A DNA stretch of 64,000 nt from Chryseobacterium joostei (GCF_003815775.1 NZ_CP033926.1:3100001-3164000), one strand, 5' to 3'; shown: positions 25,825-35,350, numbered from the stretch's first letter. The notes: a model not told the origin generated them from the letters alone. Made by a program: numbers and translations.

Positions 25825-26271
25825 TTATTTGCTTAAGTCTTCTTTTAATTTTTTAGCTGCATCTTCTACTTTTGCAGCTCCTTTTCTTGCGGCGTCTTTT
25901 GCGTCTTTCCCAGCTTCCTGAGCTCCGCTTTTAATATCTTTCCCTACCTTGTTGGCTTCAGTTTTAATGTCCTGCCCCGCTTTGTTAAGATCCTGTTTGG
26001 TTTTATCTGCAGTGGCATCAATTTTATCTTTAGCTTTCTGGGCCGCATTGTCAATCTTATTTCCAGCCTGATCTAACTTCTCATCTACATTTTTCTTAGC
26101 TTCATTTACTTTTGCTGAGTCAACGATGTGAGGAGATGTTTCTGAAACCGTCGTGGTTGTGGTAGTAACTGATCCGTCAGCACTTTCTACCTGTTCTGTT
26201 TTTGTTGTTGATTTTGTACAAGCAACAGTGAATATAGAAATCACTACTGCTGCTAGAATTTGTTTTTTCAT
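25825..26271 (-). CDS. Lipoprotein with repetitive amphipathic helix
   Basis: 148 residues. Signal peptide with lipobox FTVAC, so Cys18 is probably lipidated. Residues about 20-55 are Thr/Ser/Val-rich; the rest is a run of A, K, D, N, G and Q with an 11-residue-like periodicity ('AGNKIDNAAQKAKDKIDATADKTKQDLNKAGQDIK'), resembling LEA-type or YtxH/apolipoprotein-like helices. Function unknown; stress protection or envelope spacing are possible by analogy. Confidence 0.75.
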   Translation of the reverse strand: MKKQILAAVVISIFTVACTKSTTKTEQVESADGSVTTTTTTVSETSPHIVDSAKVNEAKKNVDEKLDQAGNKIDNAAQKAKDKIDATADKTKQDLNKAGQDIKTEANKVGKDIKSGAQEAGKDAKDAARKGAAKVEDAAKKLKEDLSK

Positions 26272-26294
26272 ATTGTATATTTTAGGAATGTTTT

Positions 26295-26657
26295 TTATTC
26301 TGTTTTGGTTTCATTTACCGGAGCGGTTTCTGAAGTTTTCTTCTTCTTTTCCGCATCTGTTTTTTTCTTTTCTTCCTCTGCTTTCTGTTTATTCTCCTTT
26401 TCAAGTTCAGTCTTAAGCTTTTTTTCTTCTTCCTGAGCCTTTTTAACCTGTTTTACAGAGTCTAGATATTGTGGCGAAGACATTTTGATCTTACGGGCAA
26501 TATCCACTGAAACAGCGCCTGTTGAAAAGGAATCAACTGCTGTGGTATCATAACGCATTTTAATTTCCTGTTCAGCATTAATATCAGGCGTCTCTTTCTT
26601 TGAACACGCTGTGATAAGAATGGTAAAAATAAAAATTGCAGGCAGTAAATTTTTCAT
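26295..26657 (-). CDS. Small lipoprotein with charged coiled-coil tail
   Basis: 120 residues. Lipobox LITAC at residues 14-18. A short globular part with YDTTAVDSFSTGAVSVDIARKI is followed from about residue 65 by an almost pure K/E helix (KKAQEEEKKLKTELEKEN), ending in a polar tail. I do not recognise the family. It starts 4 bp after the stop of the endonuclease-like gene, so it is in that operon; another lipoprotein gene follows 23 bp downstream. Confidence 0.7.
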   Translation of the reverse strand: MKNLLPAIFIFTILITACSKKETPDINAEQEIKMRYDTTAVDSFSTGAVSVDIARKIKMSSPQYLDSVKQVKKAQEEEKKLKTELEKENKQKAEEEKKKTDAEKKKKTSETAPVNETKTE

Positions 26658-26661
26658 GGAA

Positions 26662-27633
26662 CTAATTTAGCAGAAATTCTGCAATTACAGGATAATGATC
26701 CGACAATTTCACAGATTGATCTACTTTATAACTCAGGGGAATGATAGATTTTGAGCTGAAGATATAATCAATCCTTAAAGGAACTTTATAATCATGAAAG
26801 CTACTCGCACTACCCTTTCCGGCCGTTAAAAAGGCGTCCTGAAGATCTTTCCCAAGGCTATAATATTCGTAGGAATTGGGAACAGAGTTAAAATCTCCTG
26901 CTAAAATTACAGGATAAGGAGAAAAATCAATAACCTTTCTGATCTTTTTGATCTGATCTTCGTGAGCCTGAAACGTAGGAATCATACGGGAAAGAAGAGT
27001 TGAAACATTTCCTATTCCCAAACTCTCCAATTTTGTAAACATCGTTTTGTGAAGTCGGAACGGTTCCAGATAAACATTCACAATTCTTATAATCTTTCCG
27101 TTAATATCCACATCTGCATAGAAAGAGTTTCCTCTAGAATTATCTTCAATGATTTCAGCCTGTCTTAAAATTTTATGTTTTGTTTTAAGAATTACCGATG
27201 GGTATTTTACGAGATCCTGTCTTAAGGCACGGTTAGTATCCTTTTCCTGAACCAGAATAATGTCCGGATCCTGTTCTTTAATATAATTTTTAACCTTATC
27301 CCATCCATAGTCCCCATATTTCACATTAAAGGTTAAAACCTTGATATCTCGTATTGTCTTTACATTTTCTGTTTTGGGAGAAAAATTAATCCATCGTCTT
27401 ATTGGATTGTAAAAAACCAAGGTACCTAAGGCAAAGGCGATTGCAATTCTTTGTTTTTTAAAAGCCCAGATTAGGGTAAGAAGTAAATGCGCCAGTATCA
27501 GATAAGGAAAACCAAGAGAAAGAAGATTAAGATTCCCCAAAAGGTTAGGTGGAACCCATGCATTTCCCAGAGTGCATAAGAGCAAAACGGCAACGGCAAT
27601 ATGTATAAATAGTAATATCTGATTCGACTTCAT
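26662..27633 (-). CDS. Endonuclease/exonuclease/phosphatase family membrane protein
   Basis: 323 residues. Three N-terminal membrane helices (to about residue 80), then an EEP domain facing one side of the membrane: 'VLTFNVKYGDYGWD', VQEKD, GDFNSVPNSYEYY and LSDHYPVIAEF, so the metal-binding and catalytic Asn/Asp/His residues are present. EEP enzymes cut phosphodiesters of DNA, RNA or lipids; the substrate is unknown. It is a paralogue of the next gene upstream, with similar length, topology and motifs. Confidence 0.88.
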   Translation of the reverse strand: MKSNQILLFIHIAVAVLLLCTLGNAWVPPNLLGNLNLLSLGFPYLILAHLLLTLIWAFKKQRIAIAFALGTLVFYNPIRRWINFSPKTENVKTIRDIKVLTFNVKYGDYGWDKVKNYIKEQDPDIILVQEKDTNRALRQDLVKYPSVILKTKHKILRQAEIIEDNSRGNSFYADVDINGKIIRIVNVYLEPFRLHKTMFTKLESLGIGNVSTLLSRMIPTFQAHEDQIKKIRKVIDFSPYPVILAGDFNSVPNSYEYYSLGKDLQDAFLTAGKGSASSFHDYKVPLRIDYIFSSKSIIPLSYKVDQSVKLSDHYPVIAEFLLN

Positions 27634-27707
27634 GAAAAAACGGTCTTGGTACGGATTTTTTTAAGCAAAAACCCTACCAAGCAGTCAAACATTAACTATT
27701 TTTATGA

Positions 27708-28706
27708 TTATTTGTCGTTTATTGAAATCTTTGAAATTACCGGATAATGATCTGAAAGACTGACAGAACGGTCAACGACATAGGAAACAGCCTTTAATGA
27801 TTTTGAAGAAAAAACATAGTCTATCCTTATCGGAAACTTATAATCGTGAAAGCTGGTTGCGCTTCCTCTTCCTGCAGTTAAAAATGCATCTTCAAGCCCC
27901 TCTGATAAATGATAATACTCATAAGAATTGGGAACGGAATTGAAATCTCCTGCTACAATAACCGGATATGGAGAATTATCAATAGATTCCCTGATTAATC
28001 CTACCTGATCCTGATGCTTTTTAAAGGTTGGAATAAGCCTTTTTACAACATCCTTTACTTTTTGCTCATTAGCATCTGAGGACCCATTAAGCTTAACCAT
28101 ATCTTTTTCGAACTTAAATGGATGAAGATATACATCAATAAATCTATACGTTTTACCTTTTATTTCAATATCTGCCTGTATTCCACTAGGTAAATCAATG
28201 CTTTCATCTGCTGAGTAGATCAATTTATTATTTAAAAGCTTATGTTTTGTCAGAATCGTTAAAAATCCATTTGTAGTGGTTCTATGATAACCTTTTAACA
28301 ATGGATATTCCATTCCTGCGTCTTCCTGCAGAAAAATAACATCTGCATTTTGAGCTGCTAAATAATTTTGTATTGATTCTTTCCCGAGGGTTCCTCCTTT
28401 AACATTAAAAGAAACCATTTTTATATCTCCGTCTTCTTTTTTATCTGAAGAATAATTAACCCATCGTTTTACCGGGTTTATAAAAGCCAGTCCGGCAAAC
28501 ATAAATACGAAAGCTCTTTTTTTCCAACTGAAAACCCAGAAAATCGTTAGTATAATATAGGAAATGATCAGAATTGGAAAGCCCAGTGAAAGCAAATTAA
28601 ACCACGGAAATATCTTAGGCGGAATATAAGCATTCAATAAGGTTCCCAACAACAGAAAAAGGATTCCCAGATGCAGGATCAAAAGTATAAGTCTGAAAAT
28701 CTTCAC
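27708..28706 (-). CDS. Endonuclease/exonuclease/phosphatase family membrane protein (paralogue)
   Basis: 332 residues, same layout as the following paralogue: three membrane helices, then 'MVSFNVKGGTLGKESIQN', LQEDAGMEYP, AGDFNSVPNSYEYYHLSEGLEDAFLTAGRG and LSDHYPVISK. Catalytic residues are intact. The pair is a tandem duplication separated by 74 bp. It follows the rhomboid gene by 9 bp, so mutL-rhomboid-EEP-EEP-lipoproteins may be one transcript. Confidence 0.88.
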   Translation of the reverse strand: MKIFRLILLILHLGILFLLLGTLLNAYIPPKIFPWFNLLSLGFPILIISYIILTIFWVFSWKKRAFVFMFAGLAFINPVKRWVNYSSDKKEDGDIKMVSFNVKGGTLGKESIQNYLAAQNADVIFLQEDAGMEYPLLKGYHRTTTNGFLTILTKHKLLNNKLIYSADESIDLPSGIQADIEIKGKTYRFIDVYLHPFKFEKDMVKLNGSSDANEQKVKDVVKRLIPTFKKHQDQVGLIRESIDNSPYPVIVAGDFNSVPNSYEYYHLSEGLEDAFLTAGRGSATSFHDYKFPIRIDYVFSSKSLKAVSYVVDRSVSLSDHYPVISKISINDK

Positions 28707-28715
28707 AAAAATGAA

Positions 28716-29444
28716 TTAATTGAATCTATATAAATGTTTCTTCCAAATTCTTGCTAAAATCCAGCCTACCAAAGCTCCACCAACGTGAGCCAGATGAGCA
28801 ATTCCCCCTCCATTACCGGAAATTCCAAGGTATACTGAAACAATAATTACAATAGGCATCAGGTATTTTACCTTTATGGGAATCGGAATAAACATCATCA
28901 TAATTTTGGAGTCAGGGTATAATGTTGCAAAAGCAGCCACTACTCCAAAGATTGCTCCGGAAGCACCAACCATAGGTGTTGCCACAATGTCTTTTAAGCT
29001 TTCTAATAATTCTTTCTGCTTAAGGATTGAAGCCGCATTTCCGCTAAATTCTACACTCGCACCGGAAAGATAAGCTCCAATATTGAAGCCGAGTTCCTGC
29101 AACCCATTGGAAATCTGTTGAACTTCAACAAAGTTCCAAAGATTAAAAAGGAAAAAAGCCCCTAATCCACTTAAAAAATACATGATCAAATACTTTCTGT
29201 CACCCAGTGTTTGCTCCAAAATCGGCCCAAAACTATATAATGTCAGCATATTAAATAAAATATGCATAATACTACCATGCATGAACATATGGGTAATGAT
29301 CTGCCAAGAATGAAAATAGGGAGAAAAAGGATAAAAACCGGCAAGATAACCGATAATCTGATTTTCCATTAAAGAGGTAACAATAAATACTATAACATTG
29401 ATAATGATAATATTTCTTGTAATTGGTGGTATATTGTTAAACAT
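28716..29444 (-). CDS. Rhomboid family intramembrane serine protease
   Basis: 242 residues, six to seven helices. Catalytic Ser162 in GASGAIFG and His220 in 'HLAHVGGALVG'; the upstream HMFMHGSIMHILFNM matches the family's HxxxHxxxN. A soluble insert of about 45 residues (105-150) between helices is common in Bacteroidota. It cleaves membrane proteins within the bilayer; substrates unknown. It starts 5 bp after the mutL stop. Confidence 0.92.
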   Translation of the reverse strand: MFNNIPPITRNIIIINVIVFIVTSLMENQIIGYLAGFYPFSPYFHSWQIITHMFMHGSIMHILFNMLTLYSFGPILEQTLGDRKYLIMYFLSGLGAFFLFNLWNFVEVQQISNGLQELGFNIGAYLSGASVEFSGNAASILKQKELLESLKDIVATPMVGASGAIFGVVAAFATLYPDSKIMMMFIPIPIKVKYLMPIVIIVSVYLGISGNGGGIAHLAHVGGALVGWILARIWKKHLYRFN

Positions 29445-29449
29445 GTTTT

Positions 29450-31237
29450 TTAAAATTTATTTTTAAAATCATTAAACGGAACCTCGTAGAAACATCTTTT
29501 CCCATCTGGTAAAAACTCCGGGAAACCTAATGCTGTAAAATCCTTGATAACTTGTTCCGCATCTTTTTTATAAATAAAGTCAAATCTTGACTTCGACTGC
29601 ATTTTACTCCATTGATTATGGTAATAATCCATAAATTCTTCTTCTGTTTTATATTCCAGGATTTCAAAAAGGTTCTCAAGAAACTTCATTGCCTGCGTTT
29701 CTTTTAATCCTTCAGGAAGAGAATCTATCCTCAGCACACTTTCATGAGCAATTTTCATCTCAAACCCAAGCTCTGGAAGATATTTTTTGATAGATTGATA
29801 TTTATTTTTCTCTATCTCATTCATATGATACTCCAAGGAAAACAAGAGTGCATGGCTATTTGTATTTGATTTTCTGGTTGATTTATTGTTTTCAGAAACC
29901 AATAACCTATGCATTCTTCCAAGATCCAGCATGAGAGTCATGTCGCCTTTATTGAAAAGCCAATATCCGTTGGGAAGCCTCATCAGGTCTTCGTCAAAAT
30001 CCTCATCTTCAAACAAATTGATTTTTGAAGGTTCGGCAGTAATATTCTGATGATACATTTCCGTAAGGTTTTGAATTTCTTCCGGACGCACATTTCTTTC
30101 TTCCAAAAACGGGTTATAGTCTTTGTCTACAATGATCTCAGGCATTTTTATAACACCACTTCCACCACCATTTCCTTTGCTGGGAATCGGCTTATTCATC
30201 ATTTCATCCAACTCTGGATCTCTATCGAAATCAAGGCTTGGAGAAACATTATAAATCCCTAAAGATCTTTTGATTGTAGATCTAAGTAAAGCGAAAATAA
30301 GGTGCTCATCTTCAAATTTTACTTCTGTTTTCTGTGGATGAATATTCACATCAATTTTTTCCGGATCAAGCTCCAGAAAAAGGAAAAATGACGGAACATA
30401 TCCCGGTAAAAGTAGTCCCTCAAATGCTTCCTGAACTGCTTTGTTGAAATATGGGCTCCTGAAATACCTTCCGTTTACAAAAAGGAACTGTTCTCCTCTG
30501 GCTTTCTTCGATCCTTCAGGTTTAGCAACAAATCCGTGAAGCTTACACCAGATAATATCTTCTTTTATAGGAATCAAAAGTGGTTGTAGTTTTCTTCCAA
30601 AAACATCCACAATACGTTGCATCTGACTTCCTTTTCTTAGCCTGAAAACAGGTTCATCATCATGAAACAGAGAGAATTCAAGCCCCTCATGCGCCAATGC
30701 AACACGTTGAAATTCATCAATTACGTGTCTGAATTCAATATTATTATTTTTAAGGAATTTTCTTCTTGCAGGAACATTATAGAAGAGATTCTTTACCAGA
30801 AAGTTTGATCCTTCTGCTGTCTGAACCGGGTCCTGAAACTGGAAAACACCCCCTTCAATGTAAATGTTGGTTCCAATAGAGGAGTCTTTCTGCTTTGTTC
30901 TCAGCTCAACCTGTGAAACCGCAGCAATGGAAGCCAAAGCTTCTCCACGAAACCCCTTGGTTGCAATCTTAAAGATATCTTCTGTTCCTCTGATCTTGGA
31001 CGTAGCATGCCTTTCAAATGCCAGTCTGGCATCTGTTTCGGACATCCCTTTTCCGTCGTCCACCACCTGTATGAGGTTTTTCCCGGAATCTCTGATGATC
31101 AATTCAATTTTCGTTGCATCTGCATCTATAGCATTTTCCAAAAGTTCTTTCACGATGGATGCAGGTCTCTGCACCACCTCTCCCGCTGCAATTTGGTTCG
31201 CTACATGATCCGGTAAAAGCTGAATAATATCTGACAT
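29450..31237 (-). CDS. mutL: DNA mismatch repair protein MutL
   Basis: About 595 residues from ATG 31237. The GHKL ATPase is complete: LPDHVANQIAAGEV, VKELLENAIDADA, DDGKGM, KGFRGEAL, and the later GREQF/FVNGR block. The C-terminal dimerisation domain (from about 390) contains 'LMLDLGRMHRLLVSEN' where endonuclease-type MutL has DQHAxxERIxYE, so the metal-dependent nicking motif seems absent. MutL couples MutS mismatch recognition to strand removal. A TTG start at 31252 is possible but unlike the family. Confidence 0.93.
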   Translation of the reverse strand: MSDIIQLLPDHVANQIAAGEVVQRPASIVKELLENAIDADATKIELIIRDSGKNLIQVVDDGKGMSETDARLAFERHATSKIRGTEDIFKIATKGFRGEALASIAAVSQVELRTKQKDSSIGTNIYIEGGVFQFQDPVQTAEGSNFLVKNLFYNVPARRKFLKNNNIEFRHVIDEFQRVALAHEGLEFSLFHDDEPVFRLRKGSQMQRIVDVFGRKLQPLLIPIKEDIIWCKLHGFVAKPEGSKKARGEQFLFVNGRYFRSPYFNKAVQEAFEGLLLPGYVPSFFLFLELDPEKIDVNIHPQKTEVKFEDEHLIFALLRSTIKRSLGIYNVSPSLDFDRDPELDEMMNKPIPSKGNGGGSGVIKMPEIIVDKDYNPFLEERNVRPEEIQNLTEMYHQNITAEPSKINLFEDEDFDEDLMRLPNGYWLFNKGDMTLMLDLGRMHRLLVSENNKSTRKSNTNSHALLFSLEYHMNEIEKNKYQSIKKYLPELGFEMKIAHESVLRIDSLPEGLKETQAMKFLENLFEILEYKTEEEFMDYYHNQWSKMQSKSRFDFIYKKDAEQVIKDFTALGFPEFLPDGKRCFYEVPFNDFKNKF

Positions 31238-31256
31238 AAAAACGTAAATCAACTTA

Positions 31257-31264
31257 CAAAAATA
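31257..31264 (-). promoter_or_regulatory. Candidate -7 element for mutL
   Basis: TATTTTTG on the minus strand, 19 bp before ATG 31237. The rest of the gap to 31476 has no gene; a CCCCTATTG/CAATAGAGG hairpin near 31394-31419 may end the DUF1275 transcript. Confidence 0.45.
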
Positions 31265-31476
31265 GTCAATGAAAACGGGAATTAAAACATTAAAACCGTG
31301 AATTAATATTTAATTATCAACATTTCAACAATACTCCTTTTTACAAATCCCGTTCCAAACCATTCATCACCGTTGTTTTTCAAATAGAACAACCCCCTAT
31401 TGTTTTATACCAATAGAGGATTGATTCACAGCTAGTTTATACAAAAAATAATAGTGAAAAATATTTCACCCGATAT

Positions 31477-32304
31477 TTAGTCTTCGAAAGCGAGTTTCCT
31501 CTTTTCCTTTCTTTTAGGGATTCCATGGATTTTTTCATACAGAAAAGCTAAAAGATTAGGCTTTCTGTAAATCCTGTTGTATCTGTACTTTGTGTTAAAG
31601 TGTCGTACATGAATTTTATAGGCATCATATCCGATAACGATCAGAAGACATACACTTATTACATAGAATACTCTGAATTCCAGATAGTAATATGTTAATC
31701 CTGAGAAAACAGCACCTAAAACATAGGCAAGCATGATACTCAATAATAGTTTAGCTCTTCCGATCAGTTCTCCGTTTCGTCTGTATTTCTTTTGAGTAAA
31801 CATAGAGACGAGAATTCCCAGGTCGGTTGTTGTTCCGGTAAGGTGGGTTGTTTTAACCGAGAAGTTCGAGATACTGGCCGTTAAGCCATTCTGTAATCCT
31901 GTTGCAAAAAGCATCAGAGCCACAAGATATTCTGTTTCTTCCAATGTTTTCTGGTAATAAAACTGTCCGTATACTCCCACAAAGAGTAGACATATTATTT
32001 CCAGTACAATCGGCATGGAGTGGGCAAAGTATTTACTTTTCTTATTAAAGTTGATGACTATAAAGTTGGACAGGAAACTTCCGAAGAAGAATAAGAAAAT
32101 CCATCCTCCAACTACTGCCACCTGTGTCCAGTTGCCTTTACTTATTTCTGCTGCTAAAATGGCGTAGTGTCCTGTTACATTGGACGTAAAAGAAAGAAAT
32201 ATGAGTAGGGATGCTATATTTATAGTACCTGCCGTAAATGCAGTCAGCGTCCCCAACCTGATATTGTCTCCCAGTGTCCTGCTGTTACTATAATTTCTTA
32301 ACAT
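31477..32304 (-). CDS. YoaK family (DUF1275) membrane protein
   Basis: 275 residues with about six membrane helices. Opening helix 'LGTLTAFTAGTINIASLLIF' and the motif SNVTGHYAILA, then ATGLQNGLTASISNFSVKTTHLTGTTTDLG, all typical of DUF1275. The function is unproven; some consider it a transporter. The C terminus has a basic cytoplasmic tail (RKPNLLAFLYEKIHGIPKRKEKRK). It follows the Usp-like gene by 31 bp. Confidence 0.88.
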   Translation of the reverse strand: MLRNYSNSRTLGDNIRLGTLTAFTAGTINIASLLIFLSFTSNVTGHYAILAAEISKGNWTQVAVVGGWIFLFFFGSFLSNFIVINFNKKSKYFAHSMPIVLEIICLLFVGVYGQFYYQKTLEETEYLVALMLFATGLQNGLTASISNFSVKTTHLTGTTTDLGILVSMFTQKKYRRNGELIGRAKLLLSIMLAYVLGAVFSGLTYYYLEFRVFYVISVCLLIVIGYDAYKIHVRHFNTKYRYNRIYRKPNLLAFLYEKIHGIPKRKEKRKLAFED

Positions 32305-32335
32305 TGTTTTACTTTTTTTAAATTGTTTTGTACTT

Positions 32336-32830
32336 TTAAACCTCTACAAAGATCTCAGCCAGTCTTCCTCTTTCCGGAAGTCTTTCTCTAGCCCCAACTG
32401 CTATTTCATGGGATTTCAGATCTTTGCACTTTTTGATATAAGGGATAATATCAAACTTACCTTTGCCCTTGCTTTTGATGGATGAAGAATAGTATGCTTC
32501 CTCAATATTTTCAGCTTTCACATACTGGTTAAATGTTCTCTGGAAGCTTCCTGTGAAAATATCGCAGATGATTTTATTAACCAGATGCGGATATTTATTC
32601 TTTATGATCCCAAAGGCATCACAGAACTCTGCAGGTCTTATCTTATTGAAGATTGTGGTTTTCGTATTGAACAAAAGGTCTCTGATAGAATCTCCCGAAT
32701 CATATCCTGAGGTCAAAAGAATATTATATTGATTCTGATCCCCGGATGCATCTTTTTCCTTTAGTACTTTTTTTAATATGTTTAATGACTCAAGAGAGTA
32801 ATCTGTTGCAATTAAAATTGTTTTAGCCAT
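32336..32830 (-). CDS. Usp-like protein of unknown function
   Basis: 164 residues. The N terminus MAKTILIATDYSLESLNILKK looks like the first strand and helix of universal stress proteins, but the ATP-binding G-2x-G-9x-G(S/T) signature is not evident, and the C-terminal half (ERLPERGRLAEIFVEV) is unfamiliar. Could be a divergent Usp or an unrelated alpha/beta protein. Probably cotranscribed with the DUF1275 gene. Confidence 0.55.
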   Translation of the reverse strand: MAKTILIATDYSLESLNILKKVLKEKDASGDQNQYNILLTSGYDSGDSIRDLLFNTKTTIFNKIRPAEFCDAFGIIKNKYPHLVNKIICDIFTGSFQRTFNQYVKAENIEEAYYSSSIKSKGKGKFDIIPYIKKCKDLKSHEIAVGARERLPERGRLAEIFVEV

Positions 32831-32871
32831 GTTCTTATTATTTTGTTTTGTGTTGATCTTTTTTGATGATA

Positions 32872-32879
32872 CAAAACTA
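32872..32879 (-). promoter_or_regulatory. Candidate -7 element for the Usp-like gene
   Basis: TAGTTTTG on the minus strand, 41 bp before the ATG at 32830. No clear TTG upstream. The gap to 33016 holds no gene I can support. Confidence 0.4.
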
Positions 32880-33016
32880 AAGTGGCCAAATTAGAAGTTC
32901 TTTGGAACGGAATTAAAATGTCATTAAAGAGATTAAAATGAGATTAGAAAATTGTTAATGGAAATTAATATAGGTAAGATTGTAGAGGGAAGAAATTGCA
33001 AACTCTCATCCTCACA

Positions 33017-34420
33017 TTAGGTATTCTCCCTCTGTGTACTGTAGAAGTTTGGAAAGCGCATTTGCACCGTTGTTCCTTGGTTTTCATGTGAACTTACGAT
33101 CAATTCTCCGTGATGCATTCGTACAATGTTTCTTGCCAATGGAAGCCCGATTCCATAGCCCTCGTAGTTGTTGGTATTGGATGCTCTGAAGAAAGGGTCG
33201 TAAATTTTGTTCATTTCCTCCTGAGGAATTCCGATACCATTGTCCTTTACAATAATATAGACATCCGTATCTGTAGCTCCGAGAGAAACTTTTACCTGCT
33301 GGAAATTGGAATACTTACAACCATTACTGATAATATTGGCAACAGCAAGGTGTAGAAGCTGTTCGTTTCCTTGTACTTTCAGTTTTTTAGGATTATCGGG
33401 AAGCATACTGATATCCAGATAGATATTGTTCCTGGAGTCAATTTTTCTCAGGGTTTCAATAACATCCCAAAGCAGCTGATCTATTCTTACCTTATCCATT
33501 TTTTGGATCTTGCCATCAAAACCGGTTTGGGCAATCATTAGTAAGGCTTTGATTTTTTTATCAAGCTTTTCGGCTTCATCCAGAATGATTTCCAAAGTTT
33601 CCTTATATTCTTCAGGTGTTCTGCTGATTGAAAGTGCCACGTCTGCTTCACCCATAATGGAAGTTAAAGGTGTTCTCAGCTCATGAGAGACGTTTCCAAT
33701 CAGGTGATTTTGGGTTTCAAAAGAGGTTTCAATCCTGTTCAGCATACCATTAAAGGTATCTACAAGCTCGTTCAGCTCCTTATTATCAGGCTGTGCTTCT
33801 AATCGAAGGTGAAGATTTTCTGAACTTATTTCCTTTACCTTTCCTGTAATCTTTAAAATAGGCCTAAAGAGGGTCTTCGAGAGATAAAAAGAAAATATCA
33901 TACTGAAGAACAGCGAAAGCACAATACATGTAAGCAGTGTTCTTTTCAAGAATCCAAGATAATAGATTACGTAATGGTTCTTGGCAGAAGCAATAGCAAT
34001 ATAATCTTTATCATCATACTTAAAGCTCTGACCAATATAGTAGAATTCTTTGTCGTTATAATTGTCCTCTCCTTTTCTGACAATATTTTTGAAAAAATAA
34101 TCCGGAATATGAACCTCCTGGGAGATTTTTCTGAAATTGGAGTCTGCAGGAACCGCAAAGACATAGTCTTTTTCCATAGGAAGCTCCTCGTCATTCAGGC
34201 TGTTGAGAATATAATTTTCGGGAAGATCAAGATGATCCTTACTTTTTTCAATCTGAACAATGGTAGTTGTACGGATCTTTAGCAGCTCATAAAACCTCTG
34301 ATGTGAAAAATTAACAATTGAAAAGTAAACCAAACCACTGAACAGTAAAATAATGGCGGTAAAAACCAACATTAAAAGCACCATCGTTTTGGTCTGATTT
34401 GTAATCACTTTGTTAAACAT
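33017..34420 (-). CDS. HAMP-domain sensor histidine kinase
   Basis: 467 residues. Helix 1 about 13-36, periplasmic sensor about 40-155, helix 2 about 160-180, HAMP about 180-233, then the kinase: phosphoacceptor His246 in NVSHELRTPLTSIMGE, N-box ANIISNGCKYS, G1 DNGIGIP and G2 GYGIGLPLARNIV. The stimulus is unknown. Its ATG follows the response-regulator stop by 3 bp, so they form a pair. Confidence 0.93.
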   Translation of the reverse strand: MFNKVITNQTKTMVLLMLVFTAIILLFSGLVYFSIVNFSHQRFYELLKIRTTTIVQIEKSKDHLDLPENYILNSLNDEELPMEKDYVFAVPADSNFRKISQEVHIPDYFFKNIVRKGEDNYNDKEFYYIGQSFKYDDKDYIAIASAKNHYVIYYLGFLKRTLLTCIVLSLFFSMIFSFYLSKTLFRPILKITGKVKEISSENLHLRLEAQPDNKELNELVDTFNGMLNRIETSFETQNHLIGNVSHELRTPLTSIMGEADVALSISRTPEEYKETLEIILDEAEKLDKKIKALLMIAQTGFDGKIQKMDKVRIDQLLWDVIETLRKIDSRNNIYLDISMLPDNPKKLKVQGNEQLLHLAVANIISNGCKYSNFQQVKVSLGATDTDVYIIVKDNGIGIPQEEMNKIYDPFFRASNTNNYEGYGIGLPLARNIVRMHHGELIVSSHENQGTTVQMRFPNFYSTQRENT

Positions 34421-34423
34421 TCA

Positions 34424-35131
34424 TTACGCTTTTTTCAATACATAACCCATTCCTATTACCGTATGGATCAATTTATTATCATCCTGACTATCTAATTTTT
34501 TCCTTAAATAGTTCACATAAACATCTACCACATTGGTTCCCAATTCGTAGTTTACGCCCCATACTGCATCCAGAATTTCAGCTCTGGAAATCACCTTTTC
34601 GGGGTTATTAAGGAAATAGAGCAAAAGTTTATATTCAGTAGAGGTAAGGGTAATTTCCTCTCCACCACGGGTAACTTTTTTGGTATAATCATTTACAGTA
34701 AGATCAGAAAACTGAAATACGTGTTCGTTATCCGGCTCCGGTTCAGCTATTTCCTGTGGCCCATTATTGTGGCTTCTTCTCAAAAGAGACTTTACGCGGG
34801 CTACTAATTCAATAAACTTAAATGGCTTTACCAGATAATCATCACCACCACTCTCCAATCCAAGAACAATATTTTCTGAAGTTCCCAGGGCTGTTAAAAA
34901 TAAAATGGGAACACTCTGATTGGTTTTTCTGATTTCCTTACAAACATCCAGCCCATTCATTTCCGGTAGCATAATATCTAAAATTACCAAATCGAAATCG
35001 TTCGCTTGTACCAATTGTACACCGGTACGCCCATCAAAAGCAACAGAAATTTCATATCCGTTTTCCTGCAGTCCTTTTTTAATAAAAGAAACTACGCTGG
35101 TTTCGTCTTCGATAAGAATAATTTTTTTCAT
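34424..35131 (-). CDS. OmpR/PhoB family response regulator
   Basis: 235 residues. Receiver domain with acidic pocket IEDE, phosphoacceptor Asp52 (VILDIML), Thr in LFLTALG and Lys in LVKPFKF. A linker precedes a winged-helix DNA-binding domain ('LTSTEYKLLLYFLNNPEKVISRAEIL', 'TNVVDVYVNYLRKKL'). First gene of the two-component pair; a TATTTTTG -7 box lies 22 bp before the start. Confidence 0.95.
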   Translation of the reverse strand: MKKIILIEDETSVVSFIKKGLQENGYEISVAFDGRTGVQLVQANDFDLVILDIMLPEMNGLDVCKEIRKTNQSVPILFLTALGTSENIVLGLESGGDDYLVKPFKFIELVARVKSLLRRSHNNGPQEIAEPEPDNEHVFQFSDLTVNDYTKKVTRGGEEITLTSTEYKLLLYFLNNPEKVISRAEILDAVWGVNYELGTNVVDVYVNYLRKKLDSQDDNKLIHTVIGMGYVLKKA

Positions 35132-35152
35132 GAAATGAAATAAGGAGTTTTA

Positions 35153-35160
35153 CAAAAATA
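35153..35160 (-). promoter_or_regulatory. Candidate -7 element for the two-component operon
   Basis: TATTTTTG on the minus strand, 22 bp before ATG 35131; TAnnTTTG consensus. Confidence 0.5.
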
Positions 35161-35296
35161 AGGAAATTTTATTGGGAAAGCGAAAAGGCTATTATTCAAA
35201 TCTGCGATTTTACCTCTTTGCATTTTAATCTTAAACCTCAACAATAATTTTAAATGAATTGATACTGCACACCATACAACCTATATAGAATAGTAT

Positions 35297-35304
35297 TACC
35301 TTTG
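35297..35304 (+). promoter_or_regulatory. Candidate -7 element for the XRE-cupin regulator
   Basis: TACCTTTG matches TAnnTTTG, 46 bp before ATG 35351. Confidence 0.5.
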
Positions 35305-35350
35305 CCTTTCATATAATGACGAAAATAATTTAGGTTAAATTGAATACAGC

